A stretch of DNA of 64,000 nucleotides from Gammaproteobacteria bacterium. GTDB taxonomy: Bacteria; Pseudomonadota; Gammaproteobacteria; Xanthomonadales; Xanthomonadaceae. The notes below the pieces were generated by a model. The model was not told where the DNA came from and ran no database searches. It worked only from the letters and a program-made list of their open reading frames with translations. Shown here one piece after another: positions 6,462 to 16,390 of this stretch. The position numbers and the translations under genes were made by a program. The stretch is from positions 1 through 64,000 of the forward strand of contig JANXUD010000136.1 in NCBI GenBank assembly GCA_025352045.1, in the 5' to 3' direction. Numbering within the stretch: position 1 is the stretch's first letter; every line of letters begins with the position of its first letter.

Positions 6462-8654
6462 ATGTCCCGATCACGGCAGCTTGCCCGGCTCAGCCTGGTC
6501 CTGGCCAGCGCGATTTCCTGTTCGGCGCTGGCGCAAAACGCCGCCGTCACGGTCAATGTGGATGCCAACGCCAACAAGCATCCGATCCCCGCGACGATCT
6601 ACGGCGTGGCCTTCGCCAGCCCGTCCCAACTGTCCGATCTCAATGCCCCGTTGAACCGCTATGGCGGCAATGCCAGTTCCAGTTACAACTGGCAGCAGAA
6701 CGCCAGCAACCGCGGCTTCGACTGGTACTTTGAATCGATCGCCGAGACCAGCGCCACGCAGGGCGAACTGGGCGACACCTTCATCAGCAACAGCCGCGCC
6801 GGCGGCGCCGAACCGATGCTGACCCTGCCGATGCTCGACTGGGTCGCGAAGCTGGGCGCCAACCGCGCCAAGCTGGCGGCCTTCTCGCAGGTGAAGTACG
6901 GCGTCCAGTCGGGCAACGATGCGCAGTGGTTCCCGGATGCGGGCAACGGCGTGCTCGCGAGCACCGGCAAGGACATCACCGGCAACGATCCAAACGACGC
7001 CAACACGCCGGCCGGCGTGGCCTTCCAGCAGGGTTGGGTCAACCACCTGCTCGGCCGCTGGGGCAGCGCGGGCAATGGTGGCCTGCGCTACTACCTGCTC
7101 GACAACGAACACAGCCTCTGGCAATCCACCCACCGCGAGGTCAAGCCGACCGGCGCGACGATGGACGAGATCCGGCAGAATATGATCGACTACGGCGCGA
7201 TGGTGAAGACGGCCGATCCGTCCGCCACCGTGGTGGGCCCGGAGGAATGGGGCTGGAGCGGCTATTTCTGGTCCGGGTACGACCAGCAGTACGCCGCCGC
7301 CAACAACTGGTGCTGCTATCCCGACCGCACCGCCCACGGGGGCATGGCCTACATGCCTTGGCTGCTGGACCAGCTGCGGCAGTACGAGACAAGCACCGGC
7401 AAGCGCGTGCTCGACGTGTTCTCCCTGCACTACTACCCGCAGGGCGGCGAGTTCGGCAACGACACCTCCACCACGATGCAGCAGCTGCGCAACCGTTCCA
7501 CGCGTTCGCTCTGGGACCCGAATTACATCGATCCGACCTGGATCAACGACAAGGTCATGCTGATCCCGCGCATGAAGGGCTGGGTCAACAGTTACTACCC
7601 GGGCCTGAAGACCGCGATCACCGAATACAACTGGGGCGCCGAGGCGCACATCAACGGCGCGACCACGCAGGCGGACATCTACGGCATCTTCGGCCGCGAG
7701 GGCCTGGACATCGCCACGCGCTGGACCACGCCGGACGCGAGCACGCCGACCTACAAGGCGATGAAGCTGTACCGCAATTACGACGGGGCCAGGTCCGGGT
7801 TCGGCGACACCTCGGTGTCCGCCAGCGCGCCCGATCCCGACGCCCTGTCGGCCTTTGCGGCCTTGCGCGGCAGCGACGGCGCGATGACGGTCATGGTGGT
7901 GTCCAAGGTCTTGTCCGGCAGCACTCCGCTGACGGTGAACCTGGCCAACTTCGCCAATGCAGGCAGCGCCCAGGTCTGGCAGCTGACGTCGGCAAATGCG
8001 ATCACCCATCCGGCCAACCTGACGCTGGGCGGAAACAGCCTGGTGACCTCGGTGCCCGCGCAGAGCGTGACGCTGTACGTGATCGCCGCCGGCGGCGCGC
8101 CCAACCTGCCGCCCAACGCGGTGATCAGCGCGACGCCGAGCAGCGGCAGCGCGCCGCTGGTGGTGAATTTCTCCGGCGCCGGCTCCAGCGATCCGGACGG
8201 CAGCATCGCGCAGTACGGCTGGTCGTTCGGCGACGGCAGCAATGGCCTGGGCGTCACCGCGTCGCGCAGCTATCCGACCGCCGGCGTCTACACCGCCACC
8301 TTGACGGTCACCGACAACCTGGGCGCCACGGCCAGCCAATCCACGTCCATCACGGTCAATGCCAACCCGAACGTCATCAACGCGCCCGGCGTGCTGGTCG
8401 GCAGCGCGGCCAAGGGCTACAGGGCGACCTTGCGCTGGACCGACAATTCCGGCAACGAGGAAGGCTTCCGCATCGAGCGCGCGCCCTCGGGGTCGAGCAG
8501 CTTCGTGCAGGTGGGCCAGGTCGGCGCCAACGTCACCACGTATGCCGAGACGGTGTCGCGCGGCAGCTTCGTCTATCGGGTACGCGCCTTCAGCACCAGC
8601 CTTGGCGTGTATTCGGCCTACTCGAACTCGGTGACGGTCAAGCTGACCAAGTAG
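6462..8654 (+). CDS. Secreted glycoside hydrolase family 44 with PKD and FN3 modules
   Basis: A 730-residue extracellular glycanase. The signal peptide ends at ALA/QN near residue 24. Residues about 25-540 are a GH44 catalytic region: LLDNEHSLW carries the probable acid/base Glu (about 216) and AITEYNWGAE the nucleophile (about 388). GH44 enzymes are retaining endoglucanases or xyloglucanases. A PKD domain with the marker WSFGDG follows (about 550-640), then an FN3-like module (EGFRIERAPSG) to the end. AGGGGA before ATG 6462 sets the start. The 3' end overlaps the convergent oxidoreductase by 17 bases. Confidence 0.9.
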   Translation: MSRSRQLARLSLVLASAISCSALAQNAAVTVNVDANANKHPIPATIYGVAFASPSQLSDLNAPLNRYGGNASSSYNWQQNASNRGFDWYFESIAETSATQGELGDTFISNSRAGGAEPMLTLPMLDWVAKLGANRAKLAAFSQVKYGVQSGNDAQWFPDAGNGVLASTGKDITGNDPNDANTPAGVAFQQGWVNHLLGRWGSAGNGGLRYYLLDNEHSLWQSTHREVKPTGATMDEIRQNMIDYGAMVKTADPSATVVGPEEWGWSGYFWSGYDQQYAAANNWCCYPDRTAHGGMAYMPWLLDQLRQYETSTGKRVLDVFSLHYYPQGGEFGNDTSTTMQQLRNRSTRSLWDPNYIDPTWINDKVMLIPRMKGWVNSYYPGLKTAITEYNWGAEAHINGATTQADIYGIFGREGLDIATRWTTPDASTPTYKAMKLYRNYDGARSGFGDTSVSASAPDPDALSAFAALRGSDGAMTVMVVSKVLSGSTPLTVNLANFANAGSAQVWQLTSANAITHPANLTLGGNSLVTSVPAQSVTLYVIAAGGAPNLPPNAVISATPSSGSAPLVVNFSGAGSSDPDGSIAQYGWSFGDGSNGLGVTASRSYPTAGVYTATLTVTDNLGATASQSTSITVNANPNVINAPGVLVGSAAKGYRATLRWTDNSGNEEGFRIERAPSGSSSFVQVGQVGANVTTYAETVSRGSFVYRVRAFSTSLGVYSAYSNSVTVKLTK

Positions 8655-10779
8655 GGCCGGCGCCGGTCGCCCCGCCCGTCGCGGCGATCGCAGGCGCGAG
8701 GCGCGTCACCTCGATCGGCAGTGCGTTCAGCGCCGCATTGCCGCAGCCGCCCTCGATCGCCAGCGGATCGGTCAGGTCGTTGTAGCTCTCGCCGGGAACC
8801 AGGCTGGCGCGCGCCATTCGCACACCATTACGGCCATGCCCGAAACCATGCGGCAGGCAGGCGACGCCCGGCATCAGCGTGTGGTCCGCGCGCACCTCGG
8901 TGTGGATTTCGCCTGTCCGCGAGCGCACCGACACCCGGTCGCCGTCGCCGATGCCACGCGCCGCCAGGTCGTCCGGATGCATCGCCAGCTGGTGCCGCGC
9001 CTTGCCTTTGACCAGGCGCGGTGCGATGTGCATCCAACTGTTGTTGCTGCGCACGTCGCGGCGTCCGATCAGGCGCAGCCCGGCCTCGGCGGCCTGCGCG
9101 CGATCGCGCCCGGCGAAGCGGTCGAGTTCGGCCAGCAGTTCGGCGGGCGCAGCCTCGATGCAGCCGCTCGCCGTTTCCAGCCGCGCCAGCAGGGATGGGC
9201 GCAGCGGCCCCAGGTCGATGCCGTGCGGCGCCGCCAGCAGCGCGGCCAGGTCCAGCCCACTGTCGCCACGCGCCAGGCCCGCCGCGATCATCGCCCGCGG
9301 TGGCGGCAGGGCGCGCCAGTCCTTACCGGCGGCCGCGGCGTAGGCGGCGCCCATTCCGTTGACGATCTCCCAGTCCGCGCGCTCGCCGGGCTCGCGTTCC
9401 CGCAGCGCCTGGCTCAGGCGGGCGACGCGACGAACGGCGAAGGCGTTGAAGATCAGGTCGTAGTGGTCCTGGGTCAGCGACGAGGCAGGCGGCAGGATCA
9501 GGTCGGCGTGGCGCGTGGTTTCGTTGATGTAGAAGTCGATCGAGACCATGAAATCCAGGCCGTCGAGCGCGCGATCGAGCCCGCGCCCGTCGGGCGTGGA
9601 GAGCACCGGGTTGCCCGCGACCGTCAGCAGCGCTCGGACCTGTCCATCGCCGGGGGTCACGATTTCCTCCGCGAGGCAGGCGACCGGCAATTCGCCAGCG
9701 AACTCCGGCAGCCCGCGCACGCGGCTGCGCCAGCGCCCGCCGTGGCCCGTGCTGGTGCCGGGGCCCGTGACCGGGATCTCCGCTTCGTTCGGCAGCGCGC
9801 CGCCCTCGCGATCGAGGTTCCCGCTGACCAGGTTGACCAGTTGCAACAGCCACTGGCACAGCGTGCCCCAGGGCTGCACGGACACGCCCATGCGACCGTA
9901 CGCGACCGCTCGCGGCGCGGCGAGGAATGCTGCGGCCAGGCGGCGCACGGTGTCGGCGCTGATACCGGTTTCGGTCTCCAGGCTGCCGGTCGCCACGGCG
10001 CCGACCGCCGAGAGGACCGCGTCGAGTCCGTTGAGCTTGCCCTCGTACGCCGACACGCGCGGCGGTCCGAGCGCGAGCATCGCCTGCAGGAAGGCCACCA
10101 GGAACAGGGCGTCGCCGCCGGGGCGGATGAACACGTGCTCATTCGCGACCTGCGCGGTTTCGGTGCGGCGCGGATCCACGACCACCAGGGTGCCACGCGC
10201 GGCGAGAGCCTTCAGGCGCTTGGCGATCCCCGGCGCGGTCATCAGGCTGCCATTGGAGGCAACCGGATTGGCGCCGAGCATCAGGAAGAAATCCGTCCGG
10301 TCGATGTCGGGGATCGGCAGCAGGAACTGGTGCCCGTACATGCGCGCGCAGGTGAACTGGTGCGGCCACTGGTCCACCGACGAGGCGCTGAACATGTTGG
10401 GCGTGCGCAGCGCCTTCAGCAGGGCGGGCAGGTAGGCGATGTGGCCGAAGTGGTGCACGTTCGGATTGCCGAGATAGGTAGCGACGGCGGATTGGCCATG
10501 CGCCTGCTGCAGCATCGCCAGCCGGCGTCCGGCCAGTTCGAACGCGTCCTCCCAGCCGATCGGCAGCCACTGCGCGCCCTCGCGGCGCATCGGCGTGCGC
10601 AGGCGGTCTGGATCGGCCTCCAGGTCGAGGATGGCGTTGCCTTTCGGGCAGATGTGTCCATGGCTGAAGGGGTCGTCCGCGTCGCCGCGGATCGCCACGA
10701 GGCGGTCGCCGTCCAGTTGCAGCTCCAGGCCGCAGATGGCCTCGCACAGGTCGCAGGCCCGGAACACCGATGTCTGCAT
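8638..10779 (-). CDS. Molybdopterin oxidoreductase, [4Fe-4S], DMSO reductase superfamily
   Basis: A 713-residue bis-MGD molybdoenzyme catalytic subunit. The N-terminal Fe-S motif is CDLCEAICGL then ICPKG. The central regions LGANPVASNG and DPRRTETA bind MGD, and a C-terminal molydop-binding domain contains VSVRSRTGEIH and LPHGFGHG. There is no Tat signal, so it is cytoplasmic. No partner subunits are adjacent, as in standalone formate-dehydrogenase or assimilatory-reductase-like members. The substrate is unknown. The track's N-terminal extension is shadow; ATG 10779 has GGAGAGG upstream and begins just before the Fe-S motif. Confidence 0.88.
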   Translation of the reverse strand: MQTSVFRACDLCEAICGLELQLDGDRLVAIRGDADDPFSHGHICPKGNAILDLEADPDRLRTPMRREGAQWLPIGWEDAFELAGRRLAMLQQAHGQSAVATYLGNPNVHHFGHIAYLPALLKALRTPNMFSASSVDQWPHQFTCARMYGHQFLLPIPDIDRTDFFLMLGANPVASNGSLMTAPGIAKRLKALAARGTLVVVDPRRTETAQVANEHVFIRPGGDALFLVAFLQAMLALGPPRVSAYEGKLNGLDAVLSAVGAVATGSLETETGISADTVRRLAAAFLAAPRAVAYGRMGVSVQPWGTLCQWLLQLVNLVSGNLDREGGALPNEAEIPVTGPGTSTGHGGRWRSRVRGLPEFAGELPVACLAEEIVTPGDGQVRALLTVAGNPVLSTPDGRGLDRALDGLDFMVSIDFYINETTRHADLILPPASSLTQDHYDLIFNAFAVRRVARLSQALREREPGERADWEIVNGMGAAYAAAAGKDWRALPPPRAMIAAGLARGDSGLDLAALLAAPHGIDLGPLRPSLLARLETASGCIEAAPAELLAELDRFAGRDRAQAAEAGLRLIGRRDVRSNNSWMHIAPRLVKGKARHQLAMHPDDLAARGIGDGDRVSVRSRTGEIHTEVRADHTLMPGVACLPHGFGHGRNGVRMARASLVPGESYNDLTDPLAIEGGCGNAALNALPIEVTRLAPAIAATGGATGAGPTWSA

Positions 10780-10888
10780 CGCCGCGCCTCTCCGGTCCCT
10801 TTCGATTGCCGATGGTAGTCCATCACGCCACGCCCACCCGTTAAGCGGGCATGATGGCGGCTTGGCCATCCAGACCCAGGGGAAACGC

Positions 10889-12817
10889 ATGATCCGCAGC
10901 GCAGGACTCGCCACCGCCATCGTCGCCGCGCTCGCCTCCGGCGCAGTCCAGGCGCAGGCCGCCCAGCCGACCCAGGCCGCGGCCTCGCCCACGGCCGGGG
11001 CACCCATCGAATTGAAGGTGGACCTGCGCGATGCCGGACGGAAGATCTTCCGGGTGCGCGAGTCCATTCCGGTGCAGCCGGGCGCCCTGCGGCTCGAGTA
11101 TCCGAAATGGATTCCGGGCGAGCATTCGCCTTCCGGCACCATCGCCGGCGTCACTGGCCTGCATCTGGTCGCCGGCGGCCAGCGCCTGGCCTGGCGCCGC
11201 GACCTGCGCGACATGTTCGCGATCACCACCCAGGTTCCCGCGGGCGTCGACCGCATCGAACTCGAATTCGACTATCTCTCGCCCACCGGCGGCGGCGAGT
11301 TCGGACAGTCGGTGTCCGCCACGCCGCGCCTGGTGGACCTGGAATGGAACCAGGTGCTGTTCTATCCCGCCGTGACCGGCTCGATGGCCTTGCCGGTGCG
11401 ACCGTCGGTCAACTTGCCCGCGGGTTGGCAGATGGGGACGGCGCTCGAAGCCGATGGCCCCGCCGGCGCCGATGGAAGCACGCGGTTCCACGTCGTGTCG
11501 CTGGAGCAACTGGTCGACTCGCCCTTGATCGCCGGCCTGCACTTCCGCCGCATCGACCTGGCGCCGGGCGCCGCGACGCCGGTGCACCTGGATATCGTCG
11601 CGGATTCGCCAGCCAACCTCGTGCTTACCGACGCCCAGCTGCGCGAGCACCGCAACCTGGTGGTGCAGGCCGAGAAGCTGTTCGGCGGCCACCACTATGG
11701 CCACTACGATTTCCTGTTCACCCTGTCCGACAACACCGGGCATTTCGGGCTGGAGCACCACCAGAGCAGCGATGACCGGCTGGAATCCGAATATTTCACC
11801 AACACCGACCAGTACGTCACCGGCGCGGGCCTGCTGCCGCACGAATACGTGCACAGCTGGAACGGCAAGTTCCGCCGGCCCAATGGCCTGCTGACCAGCA
11901 GTTTCGATACGCCCATGGAAGACGAGCTGCTGTGGGTCTACGAGGGACTGACCCAGTACCTGGGGGAAGTGCTGACGGCGCGCTCGGGCCTGTGGTCACC
12001 CGACCAGTACCGCGACGCCCTGGCCGCGACGGCGGCCGGCATGTCCGGCCAGACCGGACGCGTCTGGCGCCCGCTGCAGGACACCGCCGACGAAGCGCAG
12101 GTCCTCTATTACACGCCCGGCGCCTGGTCGAACTACCAGCGCAGCGTGGACTTCTACGCCGAAGGTACGCTGCTGTGGCTGGACGTGGACACGCGCATCC
12201 GCGAGTTGAGTGGCGGCAAGCGCTCGATCGACGATTTCACCCGCGCCTTCCACGGCGTGGGCGGCAGTGACTTCGCACCGCGCGGCTATGGCTTCGACGA
12301 CATCGTCGCGGCGCTGGAGGCCGTGCAGCCCGGCGGCTGGCGCGAGTTCCTGCGCGAGCGCCTGGACTATGTCGGCGCCAAGGCGCCGCTGAACGGCCTG
12401 GCGCGCGGCGGCTGGGCCCTGGCCTGGACCGACGTGCCCTCGGCCTACACCAAGGCCTACGAAGCGCGCGGACACCAACTCGACCTGATGGACTCGATCG
12501 GGCTGCGCCTGGCCGATGGCGACGGCGACGGCGCGGCCGGCCTGGTCGGCGATGTGCGCTGGGGCGGCCCGGCCTTCGAGGCGGGGCTGGCGCCGAACAT
12601 GACGGTGGTGGCCGTGAACGGACTCGCCTTCAAGCCGGGCATCCTGCGCGCGGCCATCGTGGATGCCAAGGCCAAGGGCGGGACGATCAAGTTGCTGGCG
12701 AAGAACCTGGACACCTACGCCACCTTCGACGTGGCGTACCACGATGGCCTGCGCTACCCGCACCTGGTGCGTGCGGCGGGGCCGGACCGGCTGGCGGCGA
12801 TCATCACGCCGCGCTGA
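10889..12817 (+). CDS. M61 family metallopeptidase (glycyl aminopeptidase-like) with PDZ domain
   Basis: A 642-residue exported zinc peptidase. A signal peptide (ending VQAQA) is followed by an N-terminal beta domain, then the catalytic domain with HEYVHSWNGK (HEXXH near residue 318) and the downstream glutamate motif WVYEGLTQYLGEVL. A PDZ-like segment (VRWGGPAFEAGLAPNMTVVAVNG) lies near the C terminus. M61 enzymes release N-terminal glycine or alanine from peptides. Start ATG 10889 has AGGGGA six bases upstream. It is divergent from the molybdoenzyme and convergent with the sulfotransferase gene. Confidence 0.92.
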   Translation: MIRSAGLATAIVAALASGAVQAQAAQPTQAAASPTAGAPIELKVDLRDAGRKIFRVRESIPVQPGALRLEYPKWIPGEHSPSGTIAGVTGLHLVAGGQRLAWRRDLRDMFAITTQVPAGVDRIELEFDYLSPTGGGEFGQSVSATPRLVDLEWNQVLFYPAVTGSMALPVRPSVNLPAGWQMGTALEADGPAGADGSTRFHVVSLEQLVDSPLIAGLHFRRIDLAPGAATPVHLDIVADSPANLVLTDAQLREHRNLVVQAEKLFGGHHYGHYDFLFTLSDNTGHFGLEHHQSSDDRLESEYFTNTDQYVTGAGLLPHEYVHSWNGKFRRPNGLLTSSFDTPMEDELLWVYEGLTQYLGEVLTARSGLWSPDQYRDALAATAAGMSGQTGRVWRPLQDTADEAQVLYYTPGAWSNYQRSVDFYAEGTLLWLDVDTRIRELSGGKRSIDDFTRAFHGVGGSDFAPRGYGFDDIVAALEAVQPGGWREFLRERLDYVGAKAPLNGLARGGWALAWTDVPSAYTKAYEARGHQLDLMDSIGLRLADGDGDGAAGLVGDVRWGGPAFEAGLAPNMTVVAVNGLAFKPGILRAAIVDAKAKGGTIKLLAKNLDTYATFDVAYHDGLRYPHLVRAAGPDRLAAIITPR

Positions 12818-12832
12818 GCCAGCGGCCGGGGC

Positions 12833-14350
12833 TCAGGCGCTGCGCGTCTCGCGATAGAGCGGGCGCAAGCCCGCGTCGAGCCCCGGCAACTGCTCGGCGT
12901 AGCGCCGGCCCCGGCCGATGCTGCGCGCGTGCAGGGACAGCCCCATGCGCAGGGACGACCCATAGCGGATGCCGAGGAAGCCGCAGACCACGCGCAGCAC
13001 CATGTCGGGCTTGCTGACCAGGCTTTCGTAGTCGATGTCCATCAGCCGCCCGGGCAGGACGTGCTGCCAGTGCTGCATCAGCCGGTGGTACTGCAGGTAG
13101 TAGCGTGCCAGCGCGGCCGGGTCGTTGCTGGGCATGGCCGCTTCGCCACCGGCATGGGCGAGGATCGAGGCGCAGGTATCCATCGGATCCCGGCGCATGT
13201 GCAGCAGCCGGGCGCCGGGCAGGGCGCGGGCGATCAGCCCTGCCAACTGGAAATCCATCGGCCGGCTTTCGCAGACCAGCAGGGACTTGCGGCGCCCGCC
13301 GCCGGTGGCCGCCAGGAAGTCGCGGCCGAGCGCGTCGTAATCCAGTTGCTCCGGGCGGGCGAAGTCGCTCGACTCGAAAGGTCGCTGCGAATCGCGGCCC
13401 AGGGCGCGCGACAGCAGGGGCGCGAAGGCGTGCAGCTGGCCCAGGTGTTGCACGCCGGAATGGCGCGACAGCAAGTTGCCGAACAGGGCGACGCCGCTGC
13501 GCGGCATGCCGAACACGAACACCGGCGCGGCGACCGGGCGGGTCGCCGCGGGCGTGCGCACGAAGCGCTCGCCGCAGGCGGCGATCAATGCGTCGGCCCA
13601 GGCCTCGGGCGCTTCGCCGGCGAAGGGTGGACGGCTGGCGATGCCGGCCTGCAGCGCCGGCCACGCGACCGCCGGGTCGCCGTGGACATCCAGTTCGCGA
13701 AACAGGGCAAGCGAGGTGAGTTCGCGGTCCGACGCGCCAAGGGAAGAGTCCAGGCGTCGCTGCAGTTGCGCCCGGTGCGCGGGATCGTCGCGTCCGCGCA
13801 GGCAGGCCAGGGCCCAGTGGGCCTTGGCGTGCGCCGGGTTGAGTGCAAGGCAGGTGCGCAGGTCCTGCTCCGCGCCCTCGGCCTGCCCGAACTGGCGCCG
13901 CGCCAGCGCGCGATTGAAGTAGATCGATGGCTGGCGCGGATCGAGGGCGATCGCCTGGTCGAACAATTCCAGGGCAAGTGACTGTTCCTCCAGCCGGGCC
14001 AGGACCACCGCCAACGCGTCGATGACGACGGCGCTGCCGCGCGGCAGGGACAGGGCGCGCATGGACACCGTGCGTGCCGGCTCGACCAGGCCGCAGGCGA
14101 GCAGGCAGCGTGCGTGGTGCGCCAGCAGCTCGATCTGCTCCGGTTCCGTGGCCAGCACGCGCTCGACCAGGGCCAGCGCCGCCTGGTGGCGCCCGCGGCG
14201 CGCCATGACCATAGACAGCCGGAATTGCCCCGGCCCCGAGTTTGGCTCGCGGGCCAGGAAGGTTTCGAAATTGGCCTGCGCGGCTTCCATGTTCCCCAGT
14301 CGGAAGTGGCCCATCCCGCGCTGCCAGAGCTTCCCCGCCCGGCTGTCCAT
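12833..14350 (-). CDS. TPR-repeat sulfotransferase family protein
   Basis: A 505-residue protein with two parts. Residues about 1-210 are tetratricopeptide repeats (for example GMGHFRLGNMEAAQANFETFL). Residues about 265-505 are a sulfotransferase domain with the PAPS 5'-phosphosulfate loop VFVFGMPRSG and a 3'-phosphate motif LLHMRRDPMDTCAS. It would move sulfate from PAPS to a carbohydrate or protein, or is a structural relative; the acceptor is unknown. ATG 14350 begins the first TPR and lies six bases after TATGCT, suggesting a leaderless mRNA. Confidence 0.85.
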   Translation of the reverse strand: MDSRAGKLWQRGMGHFRLGNMEAAQANFETFLAREPNSGPGQFRLSMVMARRGRHQAALALVERVLATEPEQIELLAHHARCLLACGLVEPARTVSMRALSLPRGSAVVIDALAVVLARLEEQSLALELFDQAIALDPRQPSIYFNRALARRQFGQAEGAEQDLRTCLALNPAHAKAHWALACLRGRDDPAHRAQLQRRLDSSLGASDRELTSLALFRELDVHGDPAVAWPALQAGIASRPPFAGEAPEAWADALIAACGERFVRTPAATRPVAAPVFVFGMPRSGVALFGNLLSRHSGVQHLGQLHAFAPLLSRALGRDSQRPFESSDFARPEQLDYDALGRDFLAATGGGRRKSLLVCESRPMDFQLAGLIARALPGARLLHMRRDPMDTCASILAHAGGEAAMPSNDPAALARYYLQYHRLMQHWQHVLPGRLMDIDYESLVSKPDMVLRVVCGFLGIRYGSSLRMGLSLHARSIGRGRRYAEQLPGLDAGLRPLYRETRSA

Positions 14351-14356
14351 GGATCG

Positions 14357-14362
14357 AGCATA
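14357..14362 (-). promoter_or_regulatory. -10 box TATGCT of the TPR-sulfotransferase gene
   Basis: On the minus strand TATGCT is followed by CGATCC and then the ATG. With six bases between hexamer and start codon, transcription would begin at or next to the A of ATG. No Shine-Dalgarno is present. Confidence 0.5.
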
Positions 14363-14450
14363 GCGCGCCCGTAGCGGCCGGACGCCGCGCTGGCGCACAG
14401 ATTGCGCGTGCGCCCGGGCCGTGTTTGCGGGCAACTGTGCGCCAGGCAGG

Positions 14451-14456
14451 TAAAAT
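14451..14456 (+). promoter_or_regulatory. -10 box TAAAAT of uup
   Basis: TAAAAT, then GGCCGG, then ATG 14463. The six-base gap predicts a leaderless transcript. A possible TTGCGG -35 lies at a long spacing of 20. Confidence 0.55.
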
Positions 14457-14462
14457 GGCCGG

Positions 14463-16358
14463 ATGTCCCTGATCACCCTCCAGGACGTCGACCTCGGTGT
14501 CGGCGGTCCGCTGCTGCTCGAAAAAGTCACGCTCGCGATCGAACCCGGCGAGCGCATCTGCGTCGTCGGTCGCAACGGCGCCGGCAAGTCCACCCTGCTG
14601 CGCCTGGTCGCCGGCGAGATCGCGCCCGACGACGGCGAGATCCGCCGCTTCGGGAGTCGCATCGCCGGGCTGGCGCAGGAAGTGCCGGCCGACCTCGCCG
14701 GCAGCGTGTTCGACGTTGTCTCGCTGGGCCTGGGCGACGCCGGCGCGCGGCTGGCGCGCTACCACCACCTGTTGCACGGCGATGGCACCGCGCCAGGCGA
14801 AGGCATTGACCTGCATGCGCTGGGCGAACTGCAGGAGATCATGGAAGCCGCCGGGGACTGGAGCCTGCAGACCAAGGTCGAGCAGGTGATCACCAAGCTC
14901 GAGCTGCCGGAGGACGCCGAGTTCGCCTCGCTGTCCGGCGGCATGAAGCGGCGCGTGCTGCTGGCGCGCGCACTGGTCGCCGCCCCCGACCTGCTGCTGC
15001 TCGACGAACCGACCAACCATCTCGACATCGAGTCGATCGCCTGGCTCGAGGCCTTCCTGAAGAGCTACAACGGCAGCGTGATGTTCGTGACCCACGATCG
15101 CGCCTTTCTGCGCTCGCTGGCCACCCGGATTGTCGAGATCGATCGCGGTCGCGTCACTTCCTGGCCCGGCGATTACGACAACTACCTGCGCCGCCGGGAA
15201 GAGCGGCTGCACGCCGAGGCCCAGGCAAGCGCGCAGTTCGACCGCAAGCTGGCCGAGGAGGAAGTCTGGATCCGCCAGGGCATCAAGGCCCGGCGCACCC
15301 GCAACGAGGGCCGCGTCACCGCATTGAAGGCGATGCGCCGCGAGCGCAGCCAGCGCCGGGCGCAGGTCGGCAAGGTGCGCATGGAAGCCGCCGAGGCGGG
15401 CGCCTCGGGTCGGCGCGTGATCGACGCGAAGGACCTCGGATTCGGTTTCAGGGACAAGCTCATCGTGCGCGGCTTCGACACCCGCATCCAGCGCGGCGAC
15501 AAGGTCGGGCTGATCGGGGCGAACGGCTCGGGAAAGACGACGCTGCTGCGCCTGCTGCTGGGCGACCTGCAGCCGCAGGAGGGCGAGGTCAGGCTGGGCA
15601 CCAACCTGGAGATCGTGTTCTTCGACCAGTTGCGTGCGGGCCTGCGCGAGGACTGGAACGTGCTCGACAACATTTCCGAAGGCCGCGAGTTCATCGAGAT
15701 CAACGGCGCGCGCAAGCACGCCATGGGTTACCTGCAGGACTTCCTGTTCGCCCCCGACCGGGCCATGGCGCCGATCTCGCGCCTGTCCGGTGGCGAGCGC
15801 AACCGCCTGCTGCTGGCCAAGCTGTTCGCGCGTCCCTCCAACCTGCTGGTGATGGACGAACCGACCAACGACCTGGACGTGGAGACGCTGGAACTGCTCG
15901 AGGAACTGCTGACCGATTACCCCGGCACCCTGATCCTGGTCTCGCACGATCGTGACTTCCTCGACAACGTGGTCACCAGCTGTCTGGTGATGGAAGGCGA
16001 GGGCCGGGTCGGCGACTACGTGGGCGGCTACAGCGACTGGTTGCGCCAGCGACCGGCCGCTGCGCAAACCTTCATGCCCACGCCGCCGCCCGCCGTGCGC
16101 GCGCCGCCGCCCGCCCCGGCGCCTGCTGCGACCGCGCCGGCCAAGCGCAAGCTCGGTTACAAGGACCAGCGCGAACTCGAGCAGCTGCCCGCCCTGATCG
16201 AACAGCTGGAGTCGCAGCTGGGCACGGCCACCGCGGCGATGCTGCAGCCCGCCTGGCACCAGCGCGCGGCGGCGGACATGCAGGCCGACACCGTCGCCAT
16301 GGCCGAACTCCAGGCTCGCCTGGACCGCGCCTACGCACGCTGGACCGAACTGGAATGA
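14463..16358 (+). CDS. uup: ABC-F ATPase Uup
   Basis: A 631-residue soluble protein with two ABC ATPase domains and no membrane part. Domain 1 has Walker A GRNGAGKST, signature LSGGMKRR and Walker B LLLDEPTNHLD. Domain 2 has GANGSGKTT, LSGGERNR and VMDEPTNDLD. The linker between them is arginine-rich. A Pro/Ala spacer and a C-terminal coiled coil (REMLEQL-like, ELEQLPALIEQLESQ) mark Uup, which binds branched DNA and acts at ribosomes. It is divergent from the sulfotransferase with a 112-base gap holding both start-proximal promoters. Confidence 0.93.
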   Translation: MSLITLQDVDLGVGGPLLLEKVTLAIEPGERICVVGRNGAGKSTLLRLVAGEIAPDDGEIRRFGSRIAGLAQEVPADLAGSVFDVVSLGLGDAGARLARYHHLLHGDGTAPGEGIDLHALGELQEIMEAAGDWSLQTKVEQVITKLELPEDAEFASLSGGMKRRVLLARALVAAPDLLLLDEPTNHLDIESIAWLEAFLKSYNGSVMFVTHDRAFLRSLATRIVEIDRGRVTSWPGDYDNYLRRREERLHAEAQASAQFDRKLAEEEVWIRQGIKARRTRNEGRVTALKAMRRERSQRRAQVGKVRMEAAEAGASGRRVIDAKDLGFGFRDKLIVRGFDTRIQRGDKVGLIGANGSGKTTLLRLLLGDLQPQEGEVRLGTNLEIVFFDQLRAGLREDWNVLDNISEGREFIEINGARKHAMGYLQDFLFAPDRAMAPISRLSGGERNRLLLAKLFARPSNLLVMDEPTNDLDVETLELLEELLTDYPGTLILVSHDRDFLDNVVTSCLVMEGEGRVGDYVGGYSDWLRQRPAAAQTFMPTPPPAVRAPPPAPAPAATAPAKRKLGYKDQRELEQLPALIEQLESQLGTATAAMLQPAWHQRAAADMQADTVAMAELQARLDRAYARWTELE

Positions 16359-16390
16359 CCCGCCGGTCGCCTCCTGCGGCTGCTGCACGA

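Noticed and set aside
6471-8339. 622-residue minus-strand ORF opposite the GH44 gene
   Set aside because: It mirrors the glycosidase coding strand and has no signal peptide, motif or ribosome site.
8638-10779. Nitrate reductase or formate dehydrogenase assignment for the molybdoenzyme
   Set aside because: The Fe-S and MGD regions place it in the superfamily, but no diagnostic active-site ligand or partner subunits identify the substrate, so no specific name was given.
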